NCBI GenBank assembly: GCA_021817415.1
Contig: JAKAUZ010000030.1
Span: forward strand, 69,224-133,223
Direction of reading: 5' to 3'
DNA from: Thermoplasmata archaeon
Lineage (GTDB): Archaea; Thermoplasmatota; Thermoplasmata; Thermoplasmatales; GCA-001856825
Length of the DNA: 64,000 bases
Below are positions 42,420 through 51,866 of the stretch, in pieces (positions within the stretch are counted from its first letter, which is position 1; the number at the start of each line of letters is the position of its first letter). The notes beneath the pieces are model-generated. The model was given only the letters and a program-made list of their open reading frames with translations, did no database searches and was not told the DNA's origin. Made by a program: the position numbers and the translations under genes.

Positions 42420-43739
42420 TTATTTGTGGACCAGTGAAGAATGTACCTTGTGTTCCTTGAGTGGAACTGCAAAAAATGTCAACGATGTGGCAATAACAGC
42501 TAATCCAGCTATTATGCCCAACAATCCTATGAATACTGCATTTCCTGAAGGAGAATAAATGAATGTTATCCACAGTCCTAGAACGAATCCAGAAAGAGAC
42601 GATGGTATTCGTTCCAGGAAACCCTGTACGCCAAAATACATCGCCTCCCTCCTGTATCCCGTTATCTCTTCGTCTTCGTCTATTATTTCGCTTATTATTG
42701 CGTTCGGGAGAATGAAATATGAAGTGAGGCCAAGTCCCGACAGTACCATTATCGCAAGCAGTACGTATATTCTAAGATTAACAGGTAGAAATATGAGGAA
42801 GAAAATCAGTGTGAATGAAATTCCAAGAATGAAAGTGAAAACTATGAAACTCCTCTTTTCTCCCCTCCGTTCTGTAAACCGCACCAGTAAGGGTGAGAAT
42901 ATGACTGCAAAGATCACTGCAAGTAGCGTAAATAATCCTATATAATCCTTGTAATTGGGGTTGTTTGGGAATACGAGGTCCTCCACAATGTATGCCAAGG
43001 CAGAAACAATGAAATAGAAACCGAACTGGAAAAAGAGGTACGCAATTATGTATCTGTTGAAAGTCCTGTTCCTGAATGTCTGTACAAAGGCCCTTGCAAT
43101 CGTATAGTCTGCAGGCAATTTTGAAGGTTGAGCTTTTTCACGAGTTGCATAGATGACCAGAAGGAAGACAACGAGCATTATTATGGTGAGAACGGTAGAA
43201 ATGGCCTGGATGCTCTCGCCCTCTGCAAACATTATGACAGGTATAAGTGATGCTAGAATCAGTCCTGCTATTGAAAAATATGCCATTATTGTGGTCAATC
43301 TTACCCTGTCCCTGGAAGTATCAGCTATTTCCGGTATAAGCGCAAGATATGGAGCTACAACATATGCAAAGAAGAAGTTGAATCCCATGAGCATTAATGT
43401 GAGAACTGCAACTCCTTCCAGTCCCCTGCCGATAGGTATCCATATGAAGAAGAAGAAAAAGAGGAGAGGCACCAATCCAGAGATTATGAAGAATTTTCTT
43501 CTACCAAGTTTTGATGAAGATTTGTCGCTCCAATTCCCGATGAACGGGTTTGCAACTGCCTGAATCAAGGTTCCTAGAAGATAGGCTATTCCAACAAGAT
43601 ATGAAGGAAGTATTTCCACTCCCTGGGATGGAGCGTAGTATATGAAGAGATAAGATGACAGGAAGAAAGCCGGCAGCGTGTATCCCAAATTCCCAGTTGA
43701 ATAGAGTATCTTCCTGGCGGTGGAGATGTGGTAGGTCAT
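42420..43739 (-). CDS. GPH-type (melibiose-family) sugar:cation symporter, copy 1
   Basis: 439 aa, 12 membrane segments. Family marks: NLGYTLPAFFLSSYLFIYYAP near the start, ANPFIGNWSDKSSSKLGRRKFFI (the D-x5-7-GRR loop between TM2 and TM3) and DEDEEITGYRREAMYFG late in the protein. It takes up oligo- or monosaccharides with H+ or Na+. Its ATG overlaps the upstream paralogue's stop by four bases, so both are translated together. Confidence 0.82.
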   Translation of the reverse strand: MTYHISTARKILYSTGNLGYTLPAFFLSSYLFIYYAPSQGVEILPSYLVGIAYLLGTLIQAVANPFIGNWSDKSSSKLGRRKFFIISGLVPLLFFFFFIWIPIGRGLEGVAVLTLMLMGFNFFFAYVVAPYLALIPEIADTSRDRVRLTTIMAYFSIAGLILASLIPVIMFAEGESIQAISTVLTIIMLVVFLLVIYATREKAQPSKLPADYTIARAFVQTFRNRTFNRYIIAYLFFQFGFYFIVSALAYIVEDLVFPNNPNYKDYIGLFTLLAVIFAVIFSPLLVRFTERRGEKRSFIVFTFILGISFTLIFFLIFLPVNLRIYVLLAIMVLSGLGLTSYFILPNAIISEIIDEDEEITGYRREAMYFGVQGFLERIPSSLSGFVLGLWITFIYSPSGNAVFIGLLGIIAGLAVIATSLTFFAVPLKEHKVHSSLVHK

Positions 43740-45037
43740 TCCTTGAGACCTTCCTTCAATGGAACCCTTGTGAAAATTATGACCATCACAATTGCCGATA
43801 ACGCCGATATAACTGGCAGCAATTTCATCCCGAAATTCAAATTAGCTGCGAATAATGTGACGTATACTCCGATGAAGAACCCTGACAATGAGTATGGTAT
43901 TCTTTCAATCAGGCCCTGCATCCCAAAATAAAAACCTTCCCTCCTGAATCCAGTGTTGACTTCGTCCTCGTCTATTATGTCAGCCAATACAGCATAGGTC
44001 AGTATGAGTGGAGATGTCGCTCCCATCCCCACTATTGCAAGAACAGGTATCAGCTCCAGTATCGAATTCGGGGGGATGACTGGAAGTATGAAGAGTCCAA
44101 TTGCCAGCATTAGAGAGAAGAATACCATTGCCTTCTTCTTCCCATATCTTTTAGAAACAAACATTGTCAGTGGGGAGAAAATGGCCACAAAAATAAACAC
44201 TATAGCAAGCATGTAAGAAGCAAATGCTTCATAAGCAGTGGTGGAACTTCCGGGGAGAACCACTGCCCCTGCATAGTAGGTGAGAGCACCAATAAAAGAG
44301 TATATCCCGAATATCAGGAAAACATAAGAAGCCATGTAGATCATGAATGTCTTATTCCTTGCAGTTGCGATAAATGCATCTTTCAGGTTAAACGATTTTG
44401 GCGAAAATTGCTGGAATTTTTCCTTGATGGTCAGAAGAGGTATGAGGAAGGAAACGGCCATTATGGCGGAGATAAGAGATACTATGGCAAAGAGGGAGTA
44501 TCCCTTTCCAACCAGTATGCCAACAAGAGTGAGAAGGATTATAACTGATGCTATTGTAAAATATGCACTCACTGACAACAGTTTGACCCTGTCCTGGGAT
44601 GTCAGTGAAATCTCTGGTATCATTGCAAGATAAGGCAGGACAACAAACGTATAGAAGAAGTTGAAAATCGCGAAATCTATCAGGAGATAGATGAAATTGG
44701 CAGTTTGGAGGGTAGAGATGGGTCTGAATAGCAGGGCATAGGATAGTACCAATGGAACTGTTCCCATAAGCAGGAACGGTCTCCTCCTTCCCAGTTTCCA
44801 CACTAGTTTATCGCTGATTTGCCCTACAAAGGGATTCGATATTGCCTGGACTAGTACCCCTATTGCAAAGGCTGCTCCAATAAGTTCTCTTTTCAGTAAT
44901 ACTGTACCTCCGATAGGGGCGTAAATTGCCCAGATGTATATCAGCAGATAGGTGGGAATATTTACACCGATCTGTCCAAAACTATACGATATCTTCCTGG
45001 ATAATGGCAGGATCTTTTGATCCGCGCCATTCACCAC
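43736..45037 (-). CDS. GPH-type sugar:cation symporter, copy 2
   Basis: 433-aa paralogue of the downstream gene with the same marks: SFGQIGVNIPTYLLIYIWAIYAP, SNPFVGQISDKLVWKLGRRRPFL, DEDEVNTGFRREGFYFGMQGL. Identity between the two looks moderate, so the duplication is old and they may form a pair or serve different sugars. It overlaps the PIG-L gene by seven bases upstream; the three form an operon. Confidence 0.82.
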   Translation of the reverse strand: MVNGADQKILPLSRKISYSFGQIGVNIPTYLLIYIWAIYAPIGGTVLLKRELIGAAFAIGVLVQAISNPFVGQISDKLVWKLGRRRPFLLMGTVPLVLSYALLFRPISTLQTANFIYLLIDFAIFNFFYTFVVLPYLAMIPEISLTSQDRVKLLSVSAYFTIASVIILLTLVGILVGKGYSLFAIVSLISAIMAVSFLIPLLTIKEKFQQFSPKSFNLKDAFIATARNKTFMIYMASYVFLIFGIYSFIGALTYYAGAVVLPGSSTTAYEAFASYMLAIVFIFVAIFSPLTMFVSKRYGKKKAMVFFSLMLAIGLFILPVIPPNSILELIPVLAIVGMGATSPLILTYAVLADIIDEDEVNTGFRREGFYFGMQGLIERIPYSLSGFFIGVYVTLFAANLNFGMKLLPVISALSAIVMVIIFTRVPLKEGLKE

Positions 45038-45783
45038 GGTTGCATTCCCCCTAGGATATTTACGTGAAGCTCATGCTGGTACAAAACTCTGAATGGCTCA
45101 CCACATTTCGATCCAATTCTTGAACCCACCAGTTCGCCAAGTGAAGTGATCAGGTCTATTGCGTCTTCGTTAAATTGAGATGCATGACATTCCAGTGCCC
45201 TTCTCTTGTACGTGTCGAAACTCATACAGTTGAAAATCACATTGGGCCTGTTGGTCCCACCAAGGGCAACTGCAGGTGCACTCGAATTAGGTATTCCTTT
45301 TCCTATATTTGGGAATTCGAAGAATAAAACTGACTGCAACACTGCCATTCCTGTGGAGATATGATCAGGATGCACCTCCATTTCCAGAAACGGATCGACC
45401 GTAACAACCAGATCAGGTTGGAATTTCCTCATTTTTTCGAGGAGGGTATCCCTGAGTACGCTCGGTGATGGGACCTCTGTGTCCTTAAATCCAAGGAATT
45501 CCATCTCCCTGATGCCAAGTGCTTTTATTGCCTCCTTTTGTTCTCCCATTCTGATTTCAGCGACTTTCTCCTCCTCCATATCCTTGGCGCCCTTCCTGCC
45601 GTCACTTACGAGAATCAATTTTACATGAGCCCCTGAGTGGACCCTTTGCGATAGAAATGCTCCCGCGATAAGTTCAGAGTCATCTGGATGCGGGGAAATC
45701 GCCAAAATTCTTGAAGATGCTGATAGAGTGGCCAGCTTCGTGTCATCCAGTTCTAGGGAACGAAGATAGCTGCTGAATTCCAT
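45031..45783 (-). CDS. PIG-L/LmbE family N-acetyl-sugar deacetylase
   Basis: 250 aa zinc hydrolase. Zinc site: SPHPDDSEL (about 30-38) and the distal His in EMEVHPDHISTG (about 129-140). The family removes acetyl from N-acetylglucosamine units, and archaeal diacetylchitobiose deacetylase (Dac) belongs here. First gene of an operon with two sugar symporters and divergent from the GH1 glycosidase, so deacetylation of an imported amino sugar is a reasonable inference. Confidence 0.85.
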   Translation of the reverse strand: MEFSSYLRSLELDDTKLATLSASSRILAISPHPDDSELIAGAFLSQRVHSGAHVKLILVSDGRKGAKDMEEEKVAEIRMGEQKEAIKALGIREMEFLGFKDTEVPSPSVLRDTLLEKMRKFQPDLVVTVDPFLEMEVHPDHISTGMAVLQSVLFFEFPNIGKGIPNSSAPAVALGGTNRPNVIFNCMSFDTYKRRALECHASQFNEDAIDLITSLGELVGSRIGSKCGEPFRVLYQHELHVNILGGMQPW

Positions 45784-45930
45784 CTGTGAATATAAAACGA
45801 TTCTACATTTATATTTTCGCTGAAATTTGGCAAATAAATTTTACGTCCATATAATGATTGGAGTCGGCTCAAATCTGCTTTTCCTTACTCATAGGAAAAG
45901 TAGAAAATAGTATAATCAATTCCTGGAAGT

Positions 45931-47355
45931 ATGGATAAGAGATTCCCTTCAGATTTTGTTTTTGGCACCTCGATATCGGCATTCCAGACAGAGATGGGAA
46001 CATCCAAACGATCCAGATTTCCAGGAACTGACTGGTACGTCTGGGCCAACGATCCCGATTTGAAAAAGAATGGACTTGTCTCAGGGAACAAACCACAGAA
46101 TGGTGATGGATTCTGGGACCGGTACCTGGAGGATTTTCATAATGCGGAAAAGTTAGGCACAAACGCAATAAGAATGAGCATCGAATGGGGAAGGTTGTTC
46201 CCTACAGATGCCTTTGGGATCGATGCTGAGTTCAGGAGAAATGAGAAAGGGGAACCAATAGATTTCTCCTTGACTAGAAATAATCTCGACAATCTCATTG
46301 CCATTTCTGACAACGAGGCGGTTGATCATTATCTGGAAATGTTTAAGGCTGCCAGGAAAGCCGGCCTCAAGGTATTTTTGACACTTTATCACTGGCCCCT
46401 GCCAGTATGGCTGCACGATCCTATCCGGTCCCACAAGGACATAAGCAAGTCCAGCAAGAAGGGATGGTTGGATATTCGTACCATCGAGGAGTTCGCAAAA
46501 TTTTCAGCATTCGCAAGAGAGAAATTTGATGATTGTACTTTCAGCTGGGAAACAATAAACGAGCCGGAAGTCATAGCAACGAACGGATACCTGTTCGGCG
46601 ATACGTCAGGGTTCCCTCCAGGATTATCGAGCATACCACTGACATTCCAGGTCGAAAGGAACCTGGCATTAGCCCATAATCTGGCATACAGGGAATTGAA
46701 GAAGGGAGGGAGAGAGGTAGGCATTGGGACTGCACCTCCATATTTTGAGGCAGGGAACGACGATCCAAAGACTATTGAGGTCAAGGAAATGGCCAGATAC
46801 ATTAGCAACGAGTGGATACTTAATGCAGCGGTTCTGGGAAAGTTTGACAATGATCTTGACGGCACTGCAGAAGAAATTATGGAAGGATTTGGCGGAGCAG
46901 ATTATATCGGGATTGATTATTATATGCGATTGGTAGTGAAACATTCGGAGAACCAATTGTATGGAGGAGCCCTTCCGCTTGAATTTGAAAGGTGCAGGGA
47001 TTGCAGCGATTTCGGTTGGGATATTTATCCTGATGGCATAAGAGAAGTTTCAAAATGGATTTATGAGAAGTACAGAAGGCCGATATACATTCTAGAAAAT
47101 GGAATCGCCGATTCTCGGGACAGGAAAAGAGGGAAATACATCACAAGTCATCTGTCTAGCCTCAGTGATGCAATCAACGTTGATAATATTCCGGTAAAGG
47201 GGTACTTCCACTGGTCACTCATCGACAATTTTGAGTGGGCCAAAGGATATTCGATGCGATTTGGCCTCTACAAGGTGAATTACAAGACAAAGGTAAGGAC
47301 CATGAGAGATTCCGCTTCAATATATGCGAGGATATGCAGGGAAAAGGGGCTATAA
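45931..47355 (+). CDS. GH1 beta-glycosidase (LacS-like)
   Basis: 474-aa TIM-barrel glycosidase. Acid/base Glu in TINEPEV (Glu211) and nucleophile in ILENGIAD (Glu389), at positions like those of Sulfolobus LacS; RMSIEWGRLFP and LYHWPLPVWL also match. It hydrolyses beta-glucosides, galactosides or related substrates inside the cell, having no signal peptide. The last six bases overlap the convergent nitrilase gene. The ATG follows a short leader (GGAAGT). Confidence 0.92.
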   Translation: MDKRFPSDFVFGTSISAFQTEMGTSKRSRFPGTDWYVWANDPDLKKNGLVSGNKPQNGDGFWDRYLEDFHNAEKLGTNAIRMSIEWGRLFPTDAFGIDAEFRRNEKGEPIDFSLTRNNLDNLIAISDNEAVDHYLEMFKAARKAGLKVFLTLYHWPLPVWLHDPIRSHKDISKSSKKGWLDIRTIEEFAKFSAFAREKFDDCTFSWETINEPEVIATNGYLFGDTSGFPPGLSSIPLTFQVERNLALAHNLAYRELKKGGREVGIGTAPPYFEAGNDDPKTIEVKEMARYISNEWILNAAVLGKFDNDLDGTAEEIMEGFGGADYIGIDYYMRLVVKHSENQLYGGALPLEFERCRDCSDFGWDIYPDGIREVSKWIYEKYRRPIYILENGIADSRDRKRGKYITSHLSSLSDAINVDNIPVKGYFHWSLIDNFEWAKGYSMRFGLYKVNYKTKVRTMRDSASIYARICREKGL

Positions 47356-48276
47356 ACTCAAAGATAACATTCCCTCGCCGAAATCAAGCGTTTTCCCCAG
47401 CACTTCTTTTCTTTCAATCCTCTCATCTTTCCTGTAACCTTTGACCTCGAATATTTCGTGAAACCCGGTAGATAGGTCATTGCCAACATATCCCATCCTG
47501 CTGTCTGTTCCCTCTGCTTTCTTGCAAATTGAAGCCTGTCCCTGGAAGTTTATTTCGTAAAAGTCCCCTGTAAGCATTGGGTTAATTGCATACTTAACTC
47601 TGTCCACCCTCTGTGCTATGTAATAAGCGGAATCCATCCATTCCTCAGCTTGCCATCTACCATTCTCCAGAAAACCGTTCCATACGTTAGGATTTGCATC
47701 TGGCTGAATGATGACATCGGAATTAGTCATTCTGGCCACATAGGACGGGACAAATGCATCCAGACTTATGGCTACAGCAAAATTCACTCCATCGATTACA
47801 AAATAATCTACCTTATCTGGAACCCCGGGAGCGATTCCAAGTTCAGTCTCCTCTCTGGTCAGGTTGATCTTATCCTGGTGGAATATCTGCTTCCCTGCTT
47901 TGTCAAAGACAATGCTCCTGTTGACAACTCCGACTGCATCATCATAAAGGAAATTACCACATATCAACGAGTAAACAGAATATTTTGAAGATAGTAGGGA
48001 AAAAATTGATTCAATTTTTCTCGTGTTCCTCCTGAACAGATCCTGGATGGTGACTTCGTTCCCTTTTTCGGAACACTCGTTGATTGTTTTCATTGTTGCT
48101 TCCATCAATGTCCTTCCATTTTTACTACCGAAAATAGGCAGGACCCCAGCCTCTTCAGGGAATATTATAAAATCACCATTACTTGTTTTCTTGAAGAATG
48201 ATTCTATATGCCTCTCGAATCCTTCTAATGAAAAATCTTCCTCCTTAATCTTCATCTGGACTCCAAGTATTTCCAT
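47350..48276 (-). CDS. Nitrilase-superfamily protein lacking the catalytic Cys
   Basis: 308 aa of the carbon-nitrogen hydrolase fold. The Glu (FPEE, 41-42) and Lys (HQDKINLTREE, Lys136) of the catalytic triad are present. The nucleophile position, normally C-Y/W-D, reads AISLDAFVPSYVARM with Ser171 instead of Cys. It may be inactive, use Ser, or act as a binding or regulatory protein. It lies in the sugar island but on the opposite strand to GH1. Confidence 0.75.
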   Translation of the reverse strand: MEILGVQMKIKEEDFSLEGFERHIESFFKKTSNGDFIIFPEEAGVLPIFGSKNGRTLMEATMKTINECSEKGNEVTIQDLFRRNTRKIESIFSLLSSKYSVYSLICGNFLYDDAVGVVNRSIVFDKAGKQIFHQDKINLTREETELGIAPGVPDKVDYFVIDGVNFAVAISLDAFVPSYVARMTNSDVIIQPDANPNVWNGFLENGRWQAEEWMDSAYYIAQRVDRVKYAINPMLTGDFYEINFQGQASICKKAEGTDSRMGYVGNDLSTGFHEIFEVKGYRKDERIERKEVLGKTLDFGEGMLSLSL

Positions 48277-48456
48277 AGTAACTTCAGTCCATTCTGAGAT
48301 TAAATTGTATTCTGCATTTCTGACCTCATTCTTCTGGTAAGTGCCTGTCCTGTGAATGGATGTTTCGTATTATTTAACTTAATTTAGACTGGCTCAATTG
48401 TTCAGTATACGTTTAACTATCAGTCACCTTTTTTAGGGATTGTGAAATGTCGGCGC

Positions 48457-49368
48457 ATGCCTGAGGTTCCTAAAACTGTTTGGCTGAATGGTAAGATCAA
48501 GAAATTTGAAGATGCAAATATCAGCATACTGAGTCATGGTCTGCATTATGGTACCGGAATATTCGAAGGAATAAGGTCTTATAAAACAGAGGATGGTCCC
48601 GCAATCTTTCGACTTGACGACCACGTGAAAAGGTTTTTCCAGTCAGCCAGGATTTACAGCATGAATCTCAACCGCTCCGAGAACGAGATCAGGGAGGCGA
48701 TACTTGATATCTCCATCAAAAACAATGCGGATGATTCCTATATACGACCTTTAGCTTTCTATTCCAGCACTAAACTGGGGCTTCATCCAAGTGACCCAGA
48801 CATAACTATTGCAATAATCGTTTCAAGGCTGGATCTGTACATGGGCAAGACGAACGATGGGATAAGAACTAAAATTTCCCCCTGGCGGAAGATTGATTCA
48901 ACTGCTCTTCCCTCAATGGCCAAAGGGACCGGCCAGTACCTTAGCTCATACCTTTCATCTAGAGATGCGAAGATGGACGGATACAATGAAGCCATTCTCC
49001 TGGATAGGTCTGGATATGTATGTGAAGGTCCGGGAGAGAACATTTTCTCTGTCAAAAATGGACAGGTATACACACCATCCCTTGAAAGCCCCATTCTAGC
49101 TGGCATTACAAGAGATACTGTCATCAAGATAATGGGAAAGAAGAATCAGGTTGTGGAGAAGAGGATAGGATTGAGCGAGCTGCTGACTTCGGACGAGGCC
49201 TTCTTCGCAGGTACGGCAGCTGAGATAACGCCTATTTCTGAAATAAGCGGCTACAAGTTAAATTCCTCAAATCCTCACAGCATCTCGAACAAAGTGAAAA
49301 GCATGTATTTCGATGTAGTGAGAGGAAAGAATGGAAAATTCAAATCATGGCTCACATACCTGAGCTAG
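48457..49368 (+). CDS. ilvE: Branched-chain amino acid aminotransferase
   Basis: PLP class IV transaminase, 303 aa from ATG 48457 (an in-frame GTG at 48442 would add five residues). Motifs: LSHGLHYGTGIFEGIRSY, the PLP-Lys region PSMAKGTGQYLSS (Lys156), GYNEAILLDRSGYVCEGPGENIF, and GTAAEITPI near the C-terminus. It interconverts Leu, Ile, Val and their keto acids. Stands alone, divergent from the nitrilase gene. Confidence 0.9.
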   Translation: MPEVPKTVWLNGKIKKFEDANISILSHGLHYGTGIFEGIRSYKTEDGPAIFRLDDHVKRFFQSARIYSMNLNRSENEIREAILDISIKNNADDSYIRPLAFYSSTKLGLHPSDPDITIAIIVSRLDLYMGKTNDGIRTKISPWRKIDSTALPSMAKGTGQYLSSYLSSRDAKMDGYNEAILLDRSGYVCEGPGENIFSVKNGQVYTPSLESPILAGITRDTVIKIMGKKNQVVEKRIGLSELLTSDEAFFAGTAAEITPISEISGYKLNSSNPHSISNKVKSMYFDVVRGKNGKFKSWLTYLS

Positions 49369-49627
49369 GGCCACCGGTAACTTGATTCATTTCGGTTCAC
49401 TTATATTTTAACCTCTTATGAAATGAGTCTCATAACCGCAATTGCTGTTTTATTGGTAAGCTCTTTAAAGGAAGCTTGAAAACCCTTAGCTTCATAATAA
49501 TGCATCAGTGCTTGGGAACGTTGCCATTTTTATTAGTTCGTTTACATCTTCCAGAAATGGTACTTTGGGAAAATAGGTAACGATTCAAAGAACCAATAAA
49601 TATGAGGAGCTATTTCAATAAATCGAA

Positions 49628-50122
49628 ATGAAATTGAGAATCGAGATACCCCTATGGCTTTCATTCCTTGGATATTCCCTATTCTTCCTGATGGTGATTG
49701 GATTCACCATTGTACTTCCGTGGGTAGTTCCGGTCTCAATTATAATCGCGACCGTCCTTATAGGGGTGATGACATGGGGGATTCACAGGAGAGCGTTTGG
49801 ATGGCTCATTTCCATAATTCTAGGGGTAGGTGCCCTCCTTATGATTTATTTTGCACTGTCCGGATTCGTCTATTATGTGAAAACGGACGTCACAGGCAAG
49901 TTACTGGCCATTGCTGGCTTAACAGGCCTTGCTGTTATTCTTCTAGGCAAGAGGACAAGGGAAGTTGAAGAATTTGAGAAATTTATTGGATTCAACAGGC
50001 CGCTAGAATCAATACAAAGAAATGGAAATTACCTGCTCAGTAAGGTATACAAACCAAGGCCGAAGAGCGTTCTATCCAGGAAAAGGAAGAAGAAAGGATT
50101 ATTAGGAAAAATTCAATTTTAG
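49628..50122 (+). CDS. Membrane protein with basic tail, unknown
   Basis: 164 aa: about four hydrophobic helices (10-32, 33-52, 57-82, 88-106), then a soluble tail ending in a strongly basic stretch RKRKKKGLLGK. Not recognised. A TATA-like AATAAATATG lies about 30 nt before the ATG. The tail could meet nucleic acid, ribosomes or anionic lipids. Confidence 0.6.
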   Translation: MKLRIEIPLWLSFLGYSLFFLMVIGFTIVLPWVVPVSIIIATVLIGVMTWGIHRRAFGWLISIILGVGALLMIYFALSGFVYYVKTDVTGKLLAIAGLTGLAVILLGKRTREVEEFEKFIGFNRPLESIQRNGNYLLSKVYKPRPKSVLSRKRKKKGLLGKIQF

Positions 50123-50213
50123 CTTATTCATCCTTTGTGATTGAATTTATTTCACAATCTCTTTCAATATTTGTACCATAACCGTTAATATGCCACCTGT
50201 ATCTTAAACATTC

Positions 50214-50723
50214 ATGGATAAGAGGGCCGTCATTGCAATTGCTGCAGTAATAATAATCATAGCTGCAGGAGTGCCTGCCTATCTCTACCTGTCCTCTTAT
50301 AATGACGGGACTATCAGATTATCAGCGGCAGATGCACCCATTATGGGGGGGATGTCCGCAGTGTACATCACTTTTTCAGAAATTGCAATGCATTCCAATG
50401 GATCTAGTTGGTCCAATTTCTCTATATCTGCTACCACGGTGAACATCCTAAATGTGTCTGAAAATGCTTCAGCTTTCTTTTCAAGCATATCACTACCAGC
50501 TGGAAAATATACAATGATGCGAATCATGATCCAGTCTGTCAGTGTGATGATACTTGGAAACAATGTATCATTTAATCTTGCTTCCCACTGGGGTTTTGTG
50601 AATCACCCCTTCTTGGTTAATCCCCATTCAACTCTAAACGTCGTCCTTGAATTCAACCTGAATGAGTGCCTCAATATGCAATCGAAGATGTTTACCCCGT
50701 ACGTGGGAGTATTCGTCTCCTGA
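50214..50723 (+). CDS. DUF4382-type secreted/anchored protein
   Basis: 169 aa: an N-terminal signal-like helix (5-27, VIAIAAVIIIIAAGVPAYLYL), then a DUF4382-like domain (AVYITFSEIAMHSNGSSWSN; SLPAGKYTMMRIMIQSVSV) common in archaeal surface proteins. Several N-x-S/T sites (NGSS, NFSIS, NVSE, NASA) suggest glycosylation. Function unknown. A TATA-like stretch lies about 30 nt upstream. Confidence 0.7.
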   Translation: MDKRAVIAIAAVIIIIAAGVPAYLYLSSYNDGTIRLSAADAPIMGGMSAVYITFSEIAMHSNGSSWSNFSISATTVNILNVSENASAFFSSISLPAGKYTMMRIMIQSVSVMILGNNVSFNLASHWGFVNHPFLVNPHSTLNVVLEFNLNECLNMQSKMFTPYVGVFVS

Positions 50724-50869
50724 ATGATACGGGAGATCAATTGGACGGAATAAAATAATTTCTTTCAATTTTTTAATTCTGAATAATCAGCTTCTTGAAT
50801 TGAATTGTAGATGTGATTGAAACTCCCACGCCCAAAAACAGTTTTAAATGAGATTCAATTGAGACCTCT

Positions 50870-51358
50870 ATGAACTCTATAAAGGAGACTGAATTCCCCA
50901 CTTTCAAGTGCATGATTTCTGACACTGACGAAAGTTATGATTCTGTTGTTGAGTATTTCTTCTTCATGAAGAATCTTATCGCTGCGGACCTTGCGAGACT
51001 CAGGATTAGCGACAGGGAATGGGGCGGAAACTACGTTAAGATGATGCGTTACCTGCAGGAACTGGCTGAATCGCTCGTCGTAGTGACCCCTCCACCTTCC
51101 CATCAGTTTCTTGTAGATATTTCCCGCAGTACTCATACGGATGAGGACAACATAGAAATACTGTTAAGGACAGAGAGCTTGGTAGTTGCCGACCTTGTTG
51201 AGGCATCAAACAGAATAAGAGAGCTGATATTCTGGTACATCAGGATAGGGAGGGACCCAAAATTCGCAAAAAGTTTCAATCCGGCGAGATTCGAGGGATT
51301 GCCTTTACTTAGGACTGCATTAGAGACGAGAAGTATTTACCTCTCGCAAAGGAAATAG
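50870..51358 (+). CDS. Hypothetical helical protein, unknown
   Basis: 162 aa, mostly helical, acidic N-terminus. Visible features: YFFFMKNLIAADLARLRIS, TPPPSHQFLVDISRST and VADLVEASNRIRELIFWYIRIG, which suggest a compact helical bundle. No metal motif or membrane segment. Leaderless-type TATA (TTTTAAATG) near 50840-50848, about 25 nt before the ATG. Not recognised. Confidence 0.55.
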   Translation: MNSIKETEFPTFKCMISDTDESYDSVVEYFFFMKNLIAADLARLRISDREWGGNYVKMMRYLQELAESLVVVTPPPSHQFLVDISRSTHTDEDNIEILLRTESLVVADLVEASNRIRELIFWYIRIGRDPKFAKSFNPARFEGLPLLRTALETRSIYLSQRK

Positions 51359-51866
51359 TCTTTGGAATGACGGGATTCTTTTTCAACAATATGCGCAAAC
51401 TTTCACAATATAATTATACCCAATATTTCTGGATAGATCGGAATTAAGATGGCATTCAGGCAGGGACAGGCAAAATGCCATGAATTACGTGTATCTTATG
51501 GAAAGATTTCCTGATATAGGAGACGTGAATTTCGTGTAACCTTGAAGATGCACATCTCCTTTACACTCAAAGTAGGTTTAAACAAGTTCGGAAGACTTGG
51601 TTAAGAAGGTATGGAGACCGCGGGTATTGCCGTAAAGGAATACCTTGAGAGTCTGATGAAGATTGAAAGGAATGTCCCTTTAGAGGAGATTTATTCTCCT
51701 CCTTCCATAGTAGATTTACTGAGTTCATTTTTCCTGACTGGAAATTTCCAACCTGCATCCATGAATACAGGGGTAATACCAGGATTTCTTCTACTTACTT
51801 AGGGCGGACCTGCCATGGTCAAAAAATATAATGGAGTGAGAATGACTCTAGGTAATTTATGGAGGG
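51359..51866. other. 508-bp region, relics and one doubtful small frame
   Basis: A start-less plus-strand frame ending in TAA at about 51537-51539 reads MNYVYLMERFPDIGDVNFV at its end and looks like a gene relic. A 63-codon frame, 51611-51802 (METAGIAVKEYLES), has AAGAAGG upstream but no recognised content. GTTTAAAC at about 51576 is an 8-bp palindrome. No firm gene. Confidence 0.3.
51611..51802 (+). CDS. Doubtful 63-aa protein
   Basis: N-terminal half (IAVKEYLESLMKIERNVPLEEIY) is helix-like and could be the front of a DtxR-type or other wHTH protein; the second half is uneven. AAGAAGGT stands directly before the ATG. Probably either a truncated gene or chance. Confidence 0.3.
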   Translation: METAGIAVKEYLESLMKIERNVPLEEIYSPPSIVDLLSSFFLTGNFQPASMNTGVIPGFLLLT

